The notes: generated from the letters alone by a model not told the origin. DNA of 42,262 nucleotides from Paracoccaceae bacterium (GCA_028749255.1 JAQTYE010000005.1:1-42262); one strand, 5' to 3'. Shown: positions 16,639 through 26,311, numbered from the stretch's first letter. Numbers and translations: made by a program.

Positions 16639-18384
16639 TTATTCGACCAATTGCATCCGGCACAGTGCCGCATAGGGGCCACCCTTGGCCAGCAACTCCG
16701 CATGCGTGCCCTGCTCGGCCACCTGGCCTTCGACGATTACCACGATCTTGTCGGCGTTGCGTACCGTCGAAAGACGATGTGCGATGACCAACGTGGTGCG
16801 GCCCTGCGACAGCTCGTCCAGCGCCTGCGAAACCTTGGCCTCGGATTGCGTATCCAGCGCCGAGGTCGCCTCGTCCAGCAGCAGGATCGGCGCATCGCGC
16901 AGCACGGCGCGGGCAATCGCCACACGTTGCCGCTGCCCGCCCGACAGGGCCGAGCCGCGCGGCCCGGCCGGGGTATCAAGCCCGGCAGGCAGGGGCGTGA
17001 TGAATTCGCTGACATGCGCGGCCTGCAAGGCCTGATCCAGCGCAGCCGGGGCCACGTCTTTGCGCCCCAGCAGGATGTTTTCGCGGATCGTTTCGTCAAA
17101 CAGTGTGGCTTCCTGCGAGACGCTTGAAAACATCTCGCGCAGGGTTGCCAGATCCAGCGCGCGCACATCGGTGCCGCCGATCTGCACGGCCCCGCTGTCG
17201 GGGTCGATCATGCGGGTCAGCAGGTTGAACACGGTGCTTTTGCCCGCGCCCGAAGGCCCGACCAGCGCGGTGGTCTGGCCCGCTTCGGCGGTGAAGCTCA
17301 GCCCGCGCAGCACCGGCGTGCCGCCATAGCTCAGGTGCACATTGTCCAGCGTGATCGTGGTATTGGCCGGGCGTGGGGCAGGGGTGGCGGGCGTGGTGAC
17401 CGTGGGTTGGGTGTCGAACAGCCGATACAGCCGCTCCAGACTGGTGGCGGCGGTCTGCCAGGTGCCCGACAGGCCCGCCAGACGGCGCAGCGGCTGAAAC
17501 GCCAGCGCCATCGCTGTAAAGAACGACATGAATTCGCCCACCGTGCGTTCGCCCGCGATGATTTCGCGCCCGCCCAGCAGCAGCACCCCGAAAAACCCAA
17601 ACCCTGTGACGATATCGACCAGCGCCGGAATCAAGCTTTGCGAGGCGGCCATTTTCACCTGCGCGCTGCGGATCCGGTCAACCAGCCTGGCGAAACGGCC
17701 AAGCTGGTAGTCTTCCATCCGGTTCAGCTTGACTGCGGTGATTCCGTGGAACACCTCATCCAGCCGGGTCGCGCGGGCCCCCGATTGTTCGCGCATCTGT
17801 TTGGATTTGCGCCGGATATACCGCTGCGCCATGCCGGTGGGCAGCAGCAGCAGCGGGGCACCGATCACCGCCGCCAGCGTCCACATCGGATCGGTCGCAA
17901 TCGCCACCCCGAACAGCGACACCAGCGCGATCGCATCGCGCCCGGCCCCGGTGATGAAAATCGACCAGACGTTCTGCACCGCTGCCGTGTCGCCCTGCAC
18001 CCGCTCGATCAATGCGCCGGGCGGGTTGTTCTGGAAAAAGCTCTGATCGAGGCGCAGCAGATGGCGCACCAGATCGACCTGCATGGCGCTGGAGGTGCGC
18101 AGCGCGACATTGGCCAACAGCGTGCGCGAGGTGACCGAGGTAACCGCGCGGACCACGAACAGCCCAAAGATCGCGCCGCCAACCCACCAGATCATCCCCG
18201 GCTCGCCGGCCACGAAGGCGCGGTCGAACAGCGGTTTCAACATCCAGCTGAGCACGCCCAGCGTCGAGCCCTCGATCACCATCATCACCATCGCGCCTGC
18301 CATCAGCAGCCAATGCGGACGCAGATAATCGCGCCACATCCGGGCGAACAGATTTCGGGAACTGTAGGGGGTTTGGTCGGCCAA
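16639..18384 (-). CDS. MsbA-type ABC exporter (fused permease and ATPase)
   Basis: About 581 residues. Six membrane helices fill about residues 20-300 (MAGAMVMMVIEGSTLGVL, MIWWVGGAIFGLFVVRAV, and so on). The ATPase domain has Walker A GPSGAGKST (Lys382), signature LSGGQRQRVAIARAV, Walker B ILLLDEATSALD and the H-loop VIAHRLS. The frame stays open far upstream, but that part is a GC-rich repeat. A TTG at 18384, giving LADQTPYSSRNLF, is the best start, with CAGG upstream; an ATG at 18342 is the alternative and would drop 14 residues. Such exporters flip lipids or drugs across the inner membrane; the substrate cannot be read from the sequence. Confidence 0.87.
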   Translation of the reverse strand: MADQTPYSSRNLFARMWRDYLRPHWLLMAGAMVMMVIEGSTLGVLSWMLKPLFDRAFVAGEPGMIWWVGGAIFGLFVVRAVTSVTSRTLLANVALRTSSAMQVDLVRHLLRLDQSFFQNNPPGALIERVQGDTAAVQNVWSIFITGAGRDAIALVSLFGVAIATDPMWTLAAVIGAPLLLLPTGMAQRYIRRKSKQMREQSGARATRLDEVFHGITAVKLNRMEDYQLGRFARLVDRIRSAQVKMAASQSLIPALVDIVTGFGFFGVLLLGGREIIAGERTVGEFMSFFTAMALAFQPLRRLAGLSGTWQTAATSLERLYRLFDTQPTVTTPATPAPRPANTTITLDNVHLSYGGTPVLRGLSFTAEAGQTTALVGPSGAGKSTVFNLLTRMIDPDSGAVQIGGTDVRALDLATLREMFSSVSQEATLFDETIRENILLGRKDVAPAALDQALQAAHVSEFITPLPAGLDTPAGPRGSALSGGQRQRVAIARAVLRDAPILLLDEATSALDTQSEAKVSQALDELSQGRTTLVIAHRLSTVRNADKIVVIVEGQVAEQGTHAELLAKGGPYAALCRMQLVE

Positions 18385-18463
18385 GGCGTGCCTGCTCGGG
18401 TCAAGGGCGCGGGGCGCGCCGGTTTGCAGTGATCTAGCGCGAATACAGGTCCCGGGCAAGCAG

Positions 18464-18605
18464 TCCCCCGGTGCGCGGGGGCGCCGGGGGCAGGGGGGCG
18501 CTGCCCCCGGCCGCGCCCCCCCGGAGTATTTTCGCCAAGAACAAGTGGCCTCTTCGAGTTGGCCTAAATATCCCGGGGGTCCGGGGGCTGGCCCCCGGCC
18601 CTTGT
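18464..18605. repeat. GC-rich REP-like intergenic element, copy A
   Basis: The 332-bp region between the ABC exporter and the aminotransferase genes is mostly this element. It has a left GC hairpin (GCCGGGGGCAG at 18483-18493 with CTGCCCCCGGC at 18501-18511), a core GGAGTATTTTCGCCAAGAA (18523-18541), a diverged inverted copy of the core (GGCCTAAATATCC), and a right hairpin (CCGGGGGC at 18581-18588 with GCCCCCGG at 18591-18598). A related core occurs at 22981-23028. No coding signal was found here. Confidence 0.7.
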
Positions 18606-18716
18606 CACCGATGCCGGATCGGGCCCCGCGCATGGCGGCTTGCCGGTCGATGCCGATTGACCCCGTCAGAGGGGTTCTTTACCGATTGGTCCATTGCCCC
18701 ATCCACGGAGTTTCAG

Positions 18717-19928
18717 ATGAGCCTCGCCCAAGGTCGCCCCTATCTGGCCATTCCCGGCCCCTCGACCATGCCTGATCGGGTGCTGTCCGCGATGCATCGC
18801 GCAGCCCCCAACATCTATGAGGGCGACATCGTCGATATGACCGCGGGGCTGCTGGCGGATTTGCGGCGCGTGGCGCTCAGCACCAGCCATGTGGCGATCT
18901 ATATCTCGAACGGCCACGGCGCCTGGGAGGCGGCGATTGCGAACATGTTTTCGCGCGGCGACACGGCGCTGGTGCTGGCCACGGGGCGGTTCGGTATCGG
19001 CTGGGCAGGCCATGCGCGCGCCATGGGGATCAATGTCGAGATGATCGACTTCGGTCTGAATACCCCGGCCGACCCGGCCCGGCTGGAGGCCGCTTTGCGC
19101 GCCGATACCGGGCACAAGATCAAGGCGGTTCTGGTCACGCATATCGACACCGCCACCTCGATCCTGAACGATATTCCGGCGATGCGGGCGGCGATTGATG
19201 CGGCCGGGCACCCGGCGCTGCTGGCCGTGGATTGCATTGCCTCGCTTGGTTGCGACGAATTCCGCATGGATGACTGGGGCGTCGATGTGATGGTTTCGGC
19301 CAGCCAGAAGGGGCTGATGGTGCCGCCCGGTCTGGGTTTCGTCTGGGTGTCGGACAAGGCGATCGCTGCGTGCAAGACCTCGGATCTGGCCACGCCCTAC
19401 TGGAACTGGGACAAGCGTATCTTCGCCGATTTCTACTATGAACATTTCGCGGGCACGGCGCCGACGCATCACCTGTTCGGGTTGCAGGAATCGTTGAAGA
19501 TGCTGCTGGACGAAGAGGGGCTGCCGCAGGTCTGGGCGCGTCACAAGGCGCTGGCCGGGGCGGTTTGGGCGGCGTTTGACACCTGGGGTCTGGGTGGAGA
19601 TCTGGCGTTGAACATTGCCGATCCGGCCCATCGCGGCCATTCGGTGACGGCGGCGAAAATCGGCAATGGCGGGGCCGGGCGGCTGCGGACGTGGTGCGAA
19701 ACGCAGGCCGGTGTCACGCTGGGCATTGGCCTGGGCATGGCCGAGCCGGGATCGCCGACCTATGGCGATTATTTGCGTGTGGCCCACATGGGCCATGTGA
19801 ATGCGCATATGACGCTGGGCGTTCTGGCGGTGATGGAGGCGGGGATGCAGGCGCTGGACATTCCGCATGGGCCCGGCGGCATTGCGGCGGCCGCCTCGGT
19901 CGTGGCTCAGGCCTGCAAGCACGCCTGA
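18717..19928 (+). CDS. Class V PLP-dependent aminotransferase (alanine/serine-glyoxylate type)
   Basis: A 403-residue enzyme beginning MSLAQGRPYLAIPGPSTMPD. GGAG lies 8 nt before the ATG at 18717. The fold-type I aminotransferase features are the N-terminal PGPSTMP, YISNGHGAWEAA, HIDTATSI, the LLAVDCIASLG segment and the PLP lysine in SASQKGLMVPPG (Lys198). This family transfers amino groups from serine or alanine to glyoxylate. It differs from the BhcA type, which starts differently. The exact donor cannot be decided. It stands alone, convergent with the DUF305 gene. Confidence 0.85.
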   Translation: MSLAQGRPYLAIPGPSTMPDRVLSAMHRAAPNIYEGDIVDMTAGLLADLRRVALSTSHVAIYISNGHGAWEAAIANMFSRGDTALVLATGRFGIGWAGHARAMGINVEMIDFGLNTPADPARLEAALRADTGHKIKAVLVTHIDTATSILNDIPAMRAAIDAAGHPALLAVDCIASLGCDEFRMDDWGVDVMVSASQKGLMVPPGLGFVWVSDKAIAACKTSDLATPYWNWDKRIFADFYYEHFAGTAPTHHLFGLQESLKMLLDEEGLPQVWARHKALAGAVWAAFDTWGLGGDLALNIADPAHRGHSVTAAKIGNGGAGRLRTWCETQAGVTLGIGLGMAEPGSPTYGDYLRVAHMGHVNAHMTLGVLAVMEAGMQALDIPHGPGGIAAAASVVAQACKHA

Positions 19929-19935
19929 GCGGGCC

Positions 19936-19960
19936 GCGCCCCCCATCAACGGGGGGGCGC
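19936..19960. terminator. GC-rich hairpin between convergent genes
   Basis: GCGCCCCCC (19936-19944) pairs with GGGGGGCGC (19952-19960) across a 7-nt loop, between the stops of the aminotransferase and the DUF305 gene. No T-run follows, so termination strength is uncertain. Confidence 0.55.
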
Positions 19961-19968
19961 ATTCGGCC

Positions 19969-20364
19969 TTACGGTTTGCCGTGTTTTTCCAGCCATTCTT
20001 CCATCCAGGCGATCTCGGCCTCCTGCGCCTTGATCACCTCGGCGGCAAGTTTGCGGACTTCGGGATCGTCGCCCTGTTCCAGCTCGATCCGGGCCATATC
20101 AACGGCGCCCTGATGGTGCGGGATCATGCCGCGCACGAAATCAATATCGGCGTCGCCGGTGTAGTCGATGGCCATCGTCTTGTGCATCTTGGCGTTGGCG
20201 TCGATGAACGCCTGTGTCGAGGGGGCGGCATCGGCGGTGGCCGAGGCGCTGCTCATCGGCATGGTGTGGCCGGTGTGTGCCTCTTGGGCATAGGCGCCAA
20301 AGCCCAAGGCGAACGCCAGAGGGCTGAGCATGGCGATGCGGCGGGTGCGGTTGATTCTGCTCAT
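19969..20364 (-). CDS. Exported DUF305-family protein
   Basis: A 131-residue protein with a signal peptide (about 1-27, ending AYAQE). The start at 20364 has AGGAGA 7 nt upstream. A His/Met-rich stretch (HTGHTMPM) follows the signal, then the DUF305 core [19 protein letters not shown] near the C-terminal half. DUF305 proteins are ferritin-like helical periplasmic proteins often found near copper or other metal resistance genes; no such genes are adjacent here. Metal binding by the HHQG and His/Met stretch is inferred. Confidence 0.85.
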   Translation of the reverse strand: MSRINRTRRIAMLSPLAFALGFGAYAQEAHTGHTMPMSSASATADAAPSTQAFIDANAKMHKTMAIDYTGDADIDFVRGMIPHHQGAVDMARIELEQGDDPEVRKLAAEVIKAQEAEIAWMEEWLEKHGKP

Positions 20365-20432
20365 CCGAGGTCTCCTGTCCTGTGACGGCAGAGTGCCCCC
20401 GGGCTGCGCCTGCGACAAATCACCACTCAGCG

Positions 20433-20454
20433 AGGGGCGCGTGAACGCGCCCCT
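20433..20454 (-). terminator. Probable hairpin terminator after the 20477-20869 gene
   Basis: GGGGCGCG-TGAA-CGCGCCCC (arms within 20434-20453) is a strong stem just downstream of the minus-strand gene ending at 20477. No T-run follows it on that strand. Confidence 0.5.
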
Positions 20455-20476
20455 GACTTGCGTGGAATGGGCGGGA

Positions 20477-20869
20477 TTACGCCTTGTCAGCCAGTGCTTT
20501 GCACCAGACTTCCATTTCCTTGGTGGCCATTTCCATCGGCGGCTCCAGGAGGGTCAGGTGAAAACTGTCGCCCATATCGGCCACACCAATGGCCCGCGGG
20601 CGCACCGCCAGAACATGCGGATTGGGCAGCATCATGCCAAAGCAAAAGATGATGTTCTTGGCGTCCTGGATCGTCTCGGCCACGGTCCCGCCAATGCTTT
20701 TGGTATGGGCGTAGTGATCGAAGGTGGCGATATAGGCGACCTTGGGGTGGGCGTCGATCCGCACCTTCAGCGCGGCGATGATGTCATCAACCGAGGTGCA
20801 GCTGGTTTCGGCCTTCGGCAGGGTCATGTCGAAAACCGGGTATTTCTCCATCAGGAGCGATTGTTTCAT
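20477..20869 (-). CDS. Conserved protein, unrecognised function (possibly DUF6858 type)
   Basis: A 130-residue soluble protein with no signal peptide or membrane segment. AAGGACAG lies before the ATG at 20869. The sequence is regular and well conserved-looking ([61 protein letters not shown]). I associate it loosely with DUF6858, without certainty. It lies 62 bp downstream of the HisC-like gene on the same strand and may be co-transcribed with it. Confidence 0.7.
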   Translation of the reverse strand: MKQSLLMEKYPVFDMTLPKAETSCTSVDDIIAALKVRIDAHPKVAYIATFDHYAHTKSIGGTVAETIQDAKNIIFCFGMMLPNPHVLAVRPRAIGVADMGDSFHLTLLEPPMEMATKEMEVWCKALADKA

Positions 20870-20931
20870 GGGCTGTCCTTTCGCGTGCGCTTGACGCGCG
20901 GGCTCAGGCGTGCCGTGGCAGGGCGATCAGG

Positions 20932-22050
20932 TCAACGCGACGAAGCGGCGCGGGCAGCGGCCAGTGCACCGGGCAGCGCCGCGGCAAAGGCCTCCATGTC
21001 CGGCTCGGGGCCGCAGGACACGCGGATGCAGCGGTTGTGCGGCGCGACAAAGGGCATGCGCACGAAAATATCGGCCTCGGCCAGTGCGGTCAGAACGGCA
21101 CGGGCGAAATCGCCGTCTCCGCCACAGTCGATAGTCACGAAATTGGTGGCCGAGGGCAGCGGCTCCAGCCCGTTGTCGCGGGCAATCTGCATCAGCCGGT
21201 CGCGCGAGGCACCGATCAGGCGGCGCATATAGGCCGCCCAGGTGGTGTCCTGCAGCGCAGCCAGCGCGCCCGCCTGAGAAATTCGGCACATGCCAAAATG
21301 GTTGCGGATCTTGTCGAAGGCCGCGATCAGATCGGGGTGAGCGATGGCATAGCCCACGCGCGCGCCTGCCATGCCATGGGCCTTGGAAAAGGTGCGCATG
21401 CGGATCACCCGCGGGTCATCGGCGTCAATCGGTGCAGCGGTGCCTTCGGGGGCCAGTTCGACATAGGCCTCGTCCAGCACCAACAGGCTGCCTTCGGGCA
21501 CACGGTTGACTATCGCGGCCATCGCGGCGCCGCTGTGGTGGCTGGCCATCGGGTTGTCGGGGTTGGCGATATAGATCAGCTTCGGTGCGACCTTGGCGGC
21601 CTTGGCCAGCAGGGCCTCGGGGTCTTCGTGGTTGCCTGCATAGGGCACCTTGTGCAGCACCCCGCCAAAGCCCGCGACATGGAAATTGAAGGTGGGGTAG
21701 GCCCCGTCCGAGGTCACAACCGTATCGCCCGGGGTCACCAGCAGGCGCACCAGATAGCCCAGCAGCCCGTCGATGCCTTCGCCCACCACGATGTTTTCGG
21801 GGCGGCAGTCATGCTGTGCGGCCAGCGCGGCCTTCAGATCGTAATTCTCGGGATCGCCGTATTTCCACGCTTCGCCCGCCGCCGCCGCCATCGCGGCAAT
21901 CGCGCGCGGGCTGGGGCCGAAGCCGTTTTCATTGGCGCCCAGCCGCGCCGCAAAGGGGCGGCCACGCAAACGCTCCTGCGTCTCGGGGCCGACAAAGGGC
22001 ACGGTCGAGGGCAGCGAGGCGGCAAGCGGGGTGTAACGAGGTCCGGTCAT
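20932..22050 (-). CDS. HisC-like PLP-dependent aminotransferase
   Basis: A 372-residue class I/II aminotransferase of the histidinol-phosphate aminotransferase type. Typical segments are LGANENGFGPSP near the N-terminus, YIANPDNPMAS, LLVLDEAYVE, and the PLP lysine in TFSKAHGMAGARVGYA (Lys223). The C-terminal Arg is in NRCIRVSCG. It sits outside any histidine operon, so an aromatic or other amino acid may be its substrate. The start MTGPRYTPL at 22050 has only a weak ribosome site; a TTG at 22086 is possible. Divergent from the crotonase gene. Confidence 0.8.
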   Translation of the reverse strand: MTGPRYTPLAASLPSTVPFVGPETQERLRGRPFAARLGANENGFGPSPRAIAAMAAAAGEAWKYGDPENYDLKAALAAQHDCRPENIVVGEGIDGLLGYLVRLLVTPGDTVVTSDGAYPTFNFHVAGFGGVLHKVPYAGNHEDPEALLAKAAKVAPKLIYIANPDNPMASHHSGAAMAAIVNRVPEGSLLVLDEAYVELAPEGTAAPIDADDPRVIRMRTFSKAHGMAGARVGYAIAHPDLIAAFDKIRNHFGMCRISQAGALAALQDTTWAAYMRRLIGASRDRLMQIARDNGLEPLPSATNFVTIDCGGDGDFARAVLTALAEADIFVRMPFVAPHNRCIRVSCGPEPDMEAFAAALPGALAAARAASSR

Positions 22051-22169
22051 GGACCGAGAGCTATTGCCAATCCCGAATTCCTGCAAGGCCGTTTCGTTGC
22101 GTCACGCCGCATGTGCGGCGGTCGCGGGGCGCCGGGTGGGTGCTAAAGTGGCGCCAGATGGAGGAGCCA

Positions 22170-22955
22170 ATGAACAAAGTCACGATCGAAGACCTGGGCC
22201 CGGTGGCAATTGTGCGCCTGAACCGGCCTGACAAGATGAATGCCGTGGATATGCCAATGATCGACGCGGTGATCGCCGCGGGCGAGGCGCTGGCCGCACG
22301 TGCCGATTTGCGCGCGGTGGTGCTGACGGGCGCGGGGCGGGCGTTTTGTGCCGGGTTGGATGTGGCGAATTTCGCGGCCTTGGCGATGGGCGACCCGGAG
22401 GCGCTGATCATGCCGCGCAGTCATGGCGCCGCGAACCGGTTTCAACAGTTCTCGCTGATCTGGCGCGCGCTGCCCGTGCCGGTGATTGCCGCGCTGCACG
22501 GCGTGGCCTTTGGGGCCGGGTTCCAGCTGGCGCTGGGCGCCGATATGCGGGTGGCGGCGCCGGGCACCCGGTTGTCGGTGATGGAAATGAAATGGGGCCT
22601 CGTGCCCGATATGGGCGGAATGGTCACGCTGCCCGAACTGACCCGCGCCGATGTGGTGCGCCGCCTGACCTATTCGGCCGAGGAAATCAGCGCTGAGCAG
22701 GCCGAACACTGGGGATTGATAACCGAAATCGCCGATGATCCGCTGGCCCGTGCGCTGGATCTGGCGCAGGGGATCGCCGGGCGCAGCCCCTCGGCCATTC
22801 GCGCGGCAAAGCGCCTGATCACTACCGCCTATACCGCGCCCGCGCCCGAGGTTCTGCTGGCCGAAAGCCGCGAACAAACCGATCTGATCGGCAAGCCCGA
22901 CCAGATGGAGGTGGTCGCGGCCAACATGCAGGGCCGCGCGCCGAAGTTCGGCTGA
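22170..22955 (+). CDS. Crotonase-family enoyl-CoA hydratase/isomerase
   Basis: A 261-residue protein with GGAGG 5 nt before the ATG at 22170. The oxyanion-hole segments are AFCAGLDVANF and ALHGVAFGAGFQLALGADMR. Where classical hydratases have the first catalytic Glu (GGGxE) this protein has Gln (GAGFQ). The second acidic site is present (MEMKWGLVPDMGG), including an Asp placed as in dienoyl-CoA isomerases. Hydratase activity is therefore uncertain and an isomerase is possible. No fatty-acid oxidation partners are nearby. Convergent with valS. Confidence 0.82.
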   Translation: MNKVTIEDLGPVAIVRLNRPDKMNAVDMPMIDAVIAAGEALAARADLRAVVLTGAGRAFCAGLDVANFAALAMGDPEALIMPRSHGAANRFQQFSLIWRALPVPVIAALHGVAFGAGFQLALGADMRVAAPGTRLSVMEMKWGLVPDMGGMVTLPELTRADVVRRLTYSAEEISAEQAEHWGLITEIADDPLARALDLAQGIAGRSPSAIRAAKRLITTAYTAPAPEVLLAESREQTDLIGKPDQMEVVAANMQGRAPKFG

Positions 22956-22980
22956 TCCCCCCGGGGCAGACCGGGAAGAT

Positions 22981-23046
22981 GAGTATTTGGACCAAGAAGA
23001 TGGGGTTTCTTCTTGGCAAAAATACTCCCGCCGGAGGCATCCCCCG
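22981..23046. repeat. REP-like intergenic hairpin, copy B
   Basis: GAGTATTT-gga-CCAAGAAGA (22981-23000) is mirrored by TCTTCTTGG-caa-AAATACTC (23008-23027), giving two 8-9-bp arms with a 3-base internal loop and a 7-nt apical loop. The right arm, read on the minus strand, is GGAGTATTTTTGCCAAGAA and matches the core of copy A at 18523-18541 except for one base. It lies between the convergent crotonase and valS genes. Confidence 0.7.
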
Positions 23047-23050
23047 TATG

Positions 23051-23082
23051 AAAACGGCCCCGCAGCGGAAACTGCGGGGCCG
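23051..23082 (-). terminator. Rho-independent terminator of valS
   Basis: CGGCCCCGCAG (23055-23065) pairs with CTGCGGGGCCG (23072-23082); on the minus strand the stem is followed by TTTTC. It lies 22 bp after the valS stop. Confidence 0.85.
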
Positions 23083-23103
23083 CGATGTCAAAAGGGGCCG
23101 GGC

Positions 23104-26100
23104 TTAGCCCAGTTCTGCCAGACGTTTCACCGCAGCGGCGACTTTTTCGGCCTCTTCGCTGCGCGCGGCCAGGTTGTCGCGGCTTTCCTCGATCACCTCT
23201 TCCGCCGCATTGGCGATGAATTTCGGGTTGTCGAGTTTGGCACGCAGGCCCGCGGCCTCTTTTTGCAGCTTGCCCAAGGCCTTTTCCAGCCGCGCTTTTT
23301 CGGCCTTCACGTCGATCACGCCTTCCAGCGGCAGGCCGAACACCGCGCCCGGGGCCGCGATGGAAATCGAGCCCTTGGGAATGGCGGTTTCGGTCAGGCT
23401 GTCGATCCGGGCGAGTTTGAAGATCAGCGCCTCGTTGCGCGCCAGCGCGGCGCGTGCGGCGTCGTCGGCCTCGGCCAGAACCATCGGCAGCTTCAACCCC
23501 ACCGGCACGCCCATCTGCGCGCGCGACGACCGGATGTCTTCGATCAGCCCGATCACCCAGTTCATTTCGCGGTCGGCTTCGGCGTCGATCAGCTCGGCGC
23601 CATAGGTCGGCCAGTCGGCATGCACCAGCAGCTTGGCGCGGCCACTCTCGGGGGCGGTCAGGCCCCACAGTTCTTCGGTGATGAAGGGCATGATCGGGTG
23701 CAGCAGGACATAGCATTGATCCAGCACCCAGGCCATGGTTTCACGGGTTTCCGCCGCCTCGTCGCCATCAAACAGCGGCTTGGCGAATTCGACATACCAG
23801 TCGCAGACCTTGCCCCAGACAAAGCCATAAAGCGCCTGCGCCGCGTCGTTGAAGCGATAGGCGGCCAGCGCCGCATCCACCGTTTCAAGCACCTTCGCGG
23901 TTTCGCCGATGATCCAGCGGTTCACGGTGTGGCTGGGTTGCGGTACGCCCGACGCGCGCGGGGCGGCAAAGACGCCGTTCATTTCGGCGAAACGGGTGGC
24001 GTTCCAGATTTTCGTGCCGAAGTTGCGATAGCCCGCGATGCGGTCTTTCGACAGTTTCAGCACGCCCCCCAGTGCCGCCATCGAGGCATTGGTGAAGCGC
24101 AGCGCATCGGCGCCGTATTCGTCGATGATTTCCAGCGGGTCGATGACGTTGCCCGTGGTTTTCGACATCTTCTTGCCCTTCTCGTCGCGCACGAGCTGGT
24201 GCAGGTAGACGGTGTGGAACGGCACTTCGCCCACCACCGCCAACTGCATCATCATCATCCGCGCGACCCAGAAGAACAAAATGTCCTGCCCGGTCACCAG
24301 AACATCGGTCGGGAAATACTTGCGCATTTCCGGCGTGTCCTCGGGCCAGCCCAGCGTGCCGATCGGCCAGAGACCGGAGCTGAACCAAGTGTCGAGCACG
24401 TCGGGGTCGCGGTAAAGCGGCGTTTCGAAGCCGTCTTTGCCGAAGTTCTCATTCATATATTTGACGGCTTCGTCACGTGTGTCAAAAAAGCGGACCGGAC
24501 GCGAGTAACGCTGTTCCATGATCGAACGCACGTCATCCTCTGTAGGTGCGCAAATAGCATATGCTCCGCCGCTTGTCGAAAGACTGCGTACCTCCGCGAA
24601 ACTCGAGAGCGTTGCACGCATCAGTTCGTTGCCCTCGTCGTCAGCGAGTGCCGCTTTCAAGTGTTCTTCGAGTTTGTCCGTTGGGAAGTACCACACCGGG
24701 ATCTGGTGCCCCCACCACAGTTGGCGGGAAATGCACCAGGGCTCGATATTCTCCAGCCAGTGGAAATAGGTCTTCTCGCCTGCCTCGGGCATGATCACCG
24801 TGCGGCCTTCGCGCACCGCGTCCAGCGCGGGGCCGACGATTTGCTCGGCGTCCACATACCACTGGTCGGTCAGCATCGGCTCGATCACGACCTTGGAGCG
24901 GTCGCCGAAGGGCTGCATGATCGGCTTGTTTTCGACGTAAGGCACAAGGGTTTCCACCTCATTGCCCTCTTCGTCCTTGGTGACAACCTTGGTCATCACC
25001 GCCAGCCCCTCGGCGTTGATCTGTGCGACCACCGCCTTGCGGGCCTCGAACCGGTCCAGCCCGCGCAGCTCCTCGGGGATCAGGTTGAGCGTGTCGATCT
25101 CGGCCTCGGTGAACGCGGCGCCTTTCGAGATGTCCATCGCGCGCGCCGCGCAGGTTTCGTAATCGGCGCCATCGGCGCGCATCTGGCCGCGCGTATCCAT
25201 CAGCCGATACATCGGCAGGCCCGCGCGTTTGGCCACCTGATAGTCGTTGAAATCATGCGCGCCGGTGATTTTCACCGCACCCGAGCCAAAGGCCATGTCG
25301 GGGTAGTCATCGGTGATGATCGGGATCAGGCGGCGGTGTTCCTTGGGGCCGACCGGAATTTCGCACAGCATGCCGACGATCGGCGCATAGCGCTCATCGC
25401 GCGGGTTCACCGCAACGGCGCCATCGCCGAGCATGGTTTCGGGGCGCGTGGTGGCGATGGAAATGTAATCGCGCGTCTCGCGCAGCGTCACATTGCCGTC
25501 TTCGTCCTTTTCCACATATTCATAGGTGGCGCCGCCTGCCAGCGGGTATTTGAAGTGCCACATGTGGCCCGCCACTTCGATATTCTCGACCTCGAGGTCG
25601 GAAATCGCGGTTTCGAAATGCGGGTCCCAGTTGACCAGCCGCTTGCCGCGATAGATCAGGCCCTTGGTGTACATGTCCACAAAGACTTTGATCACGGCGT
25701 CGTGGAAGTTGCCCTCTTCGCCCGCGGGGGCGCCGGGTGCGCCTGACATGGTGAAGGCGTTGCGCGACCAGTCGCAGGAGCTGCCCAGACGTTGCAGCTG
25801 GCTGATGATGGTCTGGCCATATTTGCCCTTCCACTCCCAGACCTTTTCCAGAAACTTCTCGCGGCCCAGTTCGGTGCGTTTGGGCTGCTGGGTCTTGGCC
25901 AGTTCCTTTTCCACCATCAGCTGGGTGGCGATGCCCGCATGGTCCTGGCCCGGCTGCCACAGCGTGTCAAAGCCACGCATCCGGTGCCAGCGGATCAGGA
26001 TATCCTGGATCGTGTTGTTGAAGGCGTGGCCGACATGCAGCGCGCCGGTGACATTGGGCGGCGGGATCATGATGGTGAAGCTGTCGGCGCCGGGGCGTGC

Positions 26101-26193
26101 ATTGGCACCCGCTTTGAAGGCGCCAGCCTCTTGCCATTTCGCATAGATCCGCGGCTCGGCTTCCTGCGCGTCGAACTTGGTTTCCATCGTCAT
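23104..26193 (-). CDS. valS: Valyl-tRNA synthetase
   Basis: A 1029-residue class I synthetase. Motif HVGH is at residues 53-56 ([15 protein letters not shown]) and the KMSKS-type motif is KMSK at 675-678 (followed by TTGN). The editing domain lies between about 200 and 430, with [10 protein letters not shown], and the C-terminal coiled-coil tRNA arm occupies about 960-1029 ([15 protein letters not shown]). It charges tRNA-Val and edits misactivated threonine. The start at 26193 has AAGGAC 7 nt upstream. Residues about 500-578 look like an extra segment before [13 protein letters not shown] and are encoded by AT-richer DNA than the rest of the gene. Confidence 0.97.
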   Translation of the reverse strand: MTMETKFDAQEAEPRIYAKWQEAGAFKAGANARPGADSFTIMIPPPNVTGALHVGHAFNNTIQDILIRWHRMRGFDTLWQPGQDHAGIATQLMVEKELAKTQQPKRTELGREKFLEKVWEWKGKYGQTIISQLQRLGSSCDWSRNAFTMSGAPGAPAGEEGNFHDAVIKVFVDMYTKGLIYRGKRLVNWDPHFETAISDLEVENIEVAGHMWHFKYPLAGGATYEYVEKDEDGNVTLRETRDYISIATTRPETMLGDGAVAVNPRDERYAPIVGMLCEIPVGPKEHRRLIPIITDDYPDMAFGSGAVKITGAHDFNDYQVAKRAGLPMYRLMDTRGQMRADGADYETCAARAMDISKGAAFTEAEIDTLNLIPEELRGLDRFEARKAVVAQINAEGLAVMTKVVTKDEEGNEVETLVPYVENKPIMQPFGDRSKVVIEPMLTDQWYVDAEQIVGPALDAVREGRTVIMPEAGEKTYFHWLENIEPWCISRQLWWGHQIPVWYFPTDKLEEHLKAALADDEGNELMRATLSSFAEVRSLSTSGGAYAICAPTEDDVRSIMEQRYSRPVRFFDTRDEAVKYMNENFGKDGFETPLYRDPDVLDTWFSSGLWPIGTLGWPEDTPEMRKYFPTDVLVTGQDILFFWVARMMMMQLAVVGEVPFHTVYLHQLVRDEKGKKMSKTTGNVIDPLEIIDEYGADALRFTNASMAALGGVLKLSKDRIAGYRNFGTKIWNATRFAEMNGVFAAPRASGVPQPSHTVNRWIIGETAKVLETVDAALAAYRFNDAAQALYGFVWGKVCDWYVEFAKPLFDGDEAAETRETMAWVLDQCYVLLHPIMPFITEELWGLTAPESGRAKLLVHADWPTYGAELIDAEADREMNWVIGLIEDIRSSRAQMGVPVGLKLPMVLAEADDAARAALARNEALIFKLARIDSLTETAIPKGSISIAAPGAVFGLPLEGVIDVKAEKARLEKALGKLQKEAAGLRAKLDNPKFIANAAEEVIEESRDNLAARSEEAEKVAAAVKRLAELG

Positions 26194-26275
26194 CTGTCAC
26201 GTCCTTCTTGGGCTTGGCGCTTCTTAGCGCGCAGGCCCCGCAAGGAAAAGCCTTTCCCGCATGGGAAACACAGGG

Positions 26276-26300
26276 CAGGGGCCGGCCCCCGGCCCCCCTG
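26276..26300 (-). terminator. GC-rich hairpin downstream of the Lrp-type gene
   Basis: CAGGGGCCGG pairs imperfectly with CCGGCCCCCCTG, 12 bp after the stop of the minus-strand Lrp/AsnC gene. The arms resemble the GC-rich arms of the REP-like element at 18464-18605. No T-run follows. Confidence 0.4.
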
Positions 26301-26311
26301 TCGGTCGGGTT

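Noticed and set aside
18385..18633. N-terminal extension of the ABC exporter
   Set aside because: The extension covers the GC-rich REP-like element and encodes low-complexity Gly/Pro/Arg sequence; a start at 18384 or 18342 fits the family.
18717..19928. BhcA of the beta-hydroxyaspartate cycle
   Set aside because: The N-terminus and neighbouring genes do not match; no bhcB, bhcC or bhcD gene is adjacent.
22987..25746. 919-residue plus-strand frame over valS
   Set aside because: Antisense shadow of valyl-tRNA synthetase; it has His/Gln/Arg-rich composition and no domain.
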